Of a stretch of DNA of 24,064 bases, positions 22,351-24,064 are shown piece after piece; position 1 is the stretch's first letter; the number at the start of each line of letters is the position of its first letter. Below the pieces are notes generated by a model. The model was not told the DNA's origin, ran no database searches, and saw nothing but the letters and a program-made list of their open reading frames with translations. Location: the NCBI GenBank assembly GCA_023430705.1, contig JAEYZJ010000106.1, positions 1-24,064 of the forward strand, read 5' to 3'. A program made the translations under genes and the position numbers. The stretch is from Pseudomonadota bacterium (GTDB lineage Bacteria; Pseudomonadota; Alphaproteobacteria; Rhizobiales; Devosiaceae).

Positions 22351-23541
22351 TCACCTCTCCACCAGAGCGACGCGCGCATTGTACCAGTTCATCAGCGCCG
22401 AGGTGCTGAGCGACAGCGTCAGGTAGACCAGCATCGTTATCGAGATGATCTCGATGGCGCGGCCCGACTGGTTGAGCGAAGTGCCCATGAACACCGAGAC
22501 GAACTCGGGGTAGCCGATGGCGGCGCCGAGCGAGGAGTTCTTGGTGATGTTGAGGTACTGGCTGGTCATCGGCGGGATGATCACCCGCATCGCCTGCGGG
22601 ATGATCACGAGGCGCAGCCGCTGGCCTTCCTTGAGGCCCAGCGACTGGGCCGCCTCGGTCTGGCCGTGGCTGATGGCCTGGATGCCGCCGCGCACCGTCT
22701 CGCCGATGAAGGTCGCATGGTAGAGCGAGAGGCCAACGACGAGCGCCACCAGTTCAGGTGGCAGCTGGATGCCGCCCCTGAAGTTGAAGCCCTGCAGCAC
22801 CGGGGGCTCGAACTGGAGGTTGGTGCCCGAAACCGGCAAGGCCAGGAGCGTCACGACCGCCACCAGCCCGAGGCCGACCCAGAAGCGCGGGAACTGCTGG
22901 CCCGTCGCGTCCTGCCGCTGCCGGGCCCACCGGGCGATGAAGAAGGCGACGACGAGGCTCACGAGGAAGGCCACCGCCACATAGACGAAGCGTTCGTCGA
23001 GGATCGGTCGGGGCACGTAGAGGCCGCGCTGGTTGAGGGCCCAGCTGTCGAACAGAACCACGGATTGCTTGACCGCCGGCATCGCCTTCAGCACGGCGAA
23101 GTACCACACGAACAGCTGCAGCAGCAGCGGGATGTTGCGCACCACCTCGACATAGACCGCGGCCAGCCGCGACACGATCCAGTTGCTGGAAAGGCGCGCT
23201 ATGCCGACGACAAAGCCGAGAACGGTGGCGATGACGATGGAGATCGCCGAAACGAGGATGGTGTTCACGACGCCGGTGAGGAGCGCCTGCCAATAGATCG
23301 AGGTGCGCCGGAACCCGGTGAGGGTGAAGCTGACCTCGAAGCCTGCCGTGCCCCAGAGGAAATCAAAACCGGTGGTCTTGTTCTGCGCCCTGAGGTTGGC
23401 GCCGGTGTTGGCGACCACCCAGGCGGCGAACAGGACGACCGCCGCAGCCACTGCAATCTGGTAGATGACGCCCCGGACCTTCGGGTCGTTCAGAAAGAAG
23501 ACTCTTTCATCGGGGCCGCGCCCGAGGTCGATACTGGCCAA
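22351..23541 (-). CDS. aapQ: AapQ: amino-acid ABC transporter permease (TTG start)
   Basis: The 396-residue product begins at TTG 23541, supported by GGAGAG 5 bases upstream and no nearby in-frame ATG. Hydrophobic segments occur at about 25-45, 87-115, 125-150 and 186-203, with more in the C-terminal half. The EAA loop GQTEAAQSLGLKEGQRLRLVIIPQAM begins at residue 293, and RNIPLLLQLFVWYF is a family signature. The central insertion between about 150 and 260 is typical of AapQ/BztB-type permeases, which are longer than GlnP. It is the first permease gene after aapJ, separated by 88 bases containing a strong hairpin. Confidence 0.95.
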   Translation of the reverse strand: MASIDLGRGPDERVFFLNDPKVRGVIYQIAVAAAVVLFAAWVVANTGANLRAQNKTTGFDFLWGTAGFEVSFTLTGFRRTSIYWQALLTGVVNTILVSAISIVIATVLGFVVGIARLSSNWIVSRLAAVYVEVVRNIPLLLQLFVWYFAVLKAMPAVKQSVVLFDSWALNQRGLYVPRPILDERFVYVAVAFLVSLVVAFFIARWARQRQDATGQQFPRFWVGLGLVAVVTLLALPVSGTNLQFEPPVLQGFNFRGGIQLPPELVALVVGLSLYHATFIGETVRGGIQAISHGQTEAAQSLGLKEGQRLRLVIIPQAMRVIIPPMTSQYLNITKNSSLGAAIGYPEFVSVFMGTSLNQSGRAIEIISITMLVYLTLSLSTSALMNWYNARVALVER

Positions 23542-23593
23542 GATGTCTCTCCCGCCCGAGTGACGCGCCGTGCTCTACTGTAGCGTAAAGCGC

Positions 23594-23622
23594 GACCGGC
23601 GCCTCCTGGGGAAGCGCCGGTC
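23594..23622. repeat. Perfect 9-bp hairpin in the aapJ-aapQ gap
   Basis: GACCGGCGC (23594-23602), loop of 11 bases, GCGCCGGTC (23614-23622). It lies 8 bases past the aapJ stop and 53 bases before the aapQ start, with no T-run. Such structures after binding-protein genes commonly protect the upstream mRNA so that the binding protein is made in excess of the permease. Confidence 0.7.
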
Positions 23623-23629
23623 AGTTCGG

Positions 23630-24064
23630 TCAGCGGATCGGCGGAGCGTACTGCAGACCGCCGTCGGTCCACAGGGCGTTGAGGCCGCGCGGCAGCTTCA
23701 GCGGCGAGCCGGCGCCGACGTTGCGCTCGAAGATCTCGCCGTAGTTGCCCACGCCCTTGATGGCCTGGTAGGCCCAGTCCTTGGTCAGCCCCAGCGGGGT
23801 GCCGAAGTCGCCTTCGACGCCAAGCAGGCGGCGGATGGTCGGATTGTCAGACCCCAGCATCTCGTCGACATTGGCCTGGGTGACGCCCTGCTCCTCAGCC
23901 TCGAGCAGCGCGAAGAACACCCAGCGGTTGATCTCGAACCAGGTGTCGTCACCCTGGCGCACAACGGTAGCCAGCGGCTCCTTGGAGATGATCTCGGCCA
24001 GGAGGACGTGATCCTCGGGCACCGCGAACTCGGTGATGTTGCCCGCCAGCTGCGAGGAGTCGGA
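23630..24064 (-). CDS. aapJ: AapJ: amino-acid ABC transporter binding protein (N-terminal part outside window)
   Basis: Only the C-terminal 144 residues are present; the frame is open to the window edge (reads SDSSQLAGNITEF before the GTG at 24022, which is not a start). Landmarks are GDDTWFEINRWVFFALL, IRRLLGVEGDFGTPLGL, VGNYGEIFERNVG and NALWTDGGLQYAPPIR, typical of AapJ/BztA general L-amino-acid binding proteins. It is the first gene of aapJ-aapQ-aapM-aapP. Confidence 0.92.
   Translation of the reverse strand, partial: SDSSQLAGNITEFAVPEDHVLLAEIISKEPLATVVRQGDDTWFEINRWVFFALLEAEEQGVTQANVDEMLGSDNPTIRRLLGVEGDFGTPLGLTKDWAYQAIKGVGNYGEIFERNVGAGSPLKLPRGLNALWTDGGLQYAPPIR

Noticed and set aside
22258..23583. 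Plus-strand open frame (441 codons) opposite aapQ
   Set aside because: It is antisense to a permease with a clear EAA loop; the translation is charged and motif-free.
1..24064. tRNA or rRNA genes, CRISPR arrays, insertion sequences, prophage genes
   Set aside because: No transposase or integrase motifs, no direct-repeat arrays and no tRNA-like cloverleaf were seen; the window looks like stable chromosomal sequence.

Overview
The window is GC-rich (high G/C at third codon positions) and reads as a chromosome segment of an alphaproteobacterium, most likely of the Hyphomicrobiales. The support is an Aap-type general amino-acid ABC transporter, a fused cysN-cysC next to cysD, an Omp25/Omp31-type porin, and one exact CtrA-type site (TTAA-N7-TTAAC). 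The family calls are secure; the genus is not determined.

Region 1 (1-10393, + strand) is the distal part of an alginate-type exopolysaccharide operon. The order is algG-like (5' end cut off), algI (MBOAT acetyltransferase), algJ-like, a small Sel1/TPR protein (AlgK-like), algX-like, algF-like, a 910-residue secreted Sel1 protein, and an algL-like lyase homologue. The genes are packed with TGATG/ATGA overlaps or gaps of 1-21 bases. The acetylation set (AlgI, AlgJ, AlgX, AlgF) keeps its recognisable catalytic residues. The two uronate-directed enzymes do not: the AlgG homologue lacks the DPHD motif, and the AlgL homologue has Leu where the catalytic His should be, with all other spacing preserved. 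My main inference is that this cluster makes an O-acetylated polymer that is not ordinary alginate, or uses AlgG and AlgL as non-catalytic parts of the secretion complex. The polymerase and sugar-nucleotide genes must lie upstream of the window, and no AlgE-type outer-membrane porin gene is present here.

Region 2 (10394-12568) is gene-poor. It has a doubtful small ORF, a perfect inverted repeat, an outer-membrane beta-barrel gene followed by a good intrinsic terminator, and a small secreted four-cysteine protein gene preceded by the CtrA-type site.

Region 3 (12569-14086, - strand) encodes a periplasmic protein joining a peptidoglycan-binding-like segment, a ClpP-like serine protease domain and a C-terminal SPOR domain.

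Region 4 (14194-19174) is sulfate assimilation and cysteine synthesis. cysD-cysNC (-) diverges from a cysteine synthase gene (+), which overlaps an AlaX-type alanyl-tRNA editing gene.

Region 5 (19218-24064, - strand) is an aapJ-aapQ-aapM-aapP amino-acid ABC transporter operon (aapJ cut by the window end). It is followed by a second, diverged AapJ-like binding-protein gene with its own candidate promoter. Hairpins lie in the aapJ-aapQ gap and after aapP.
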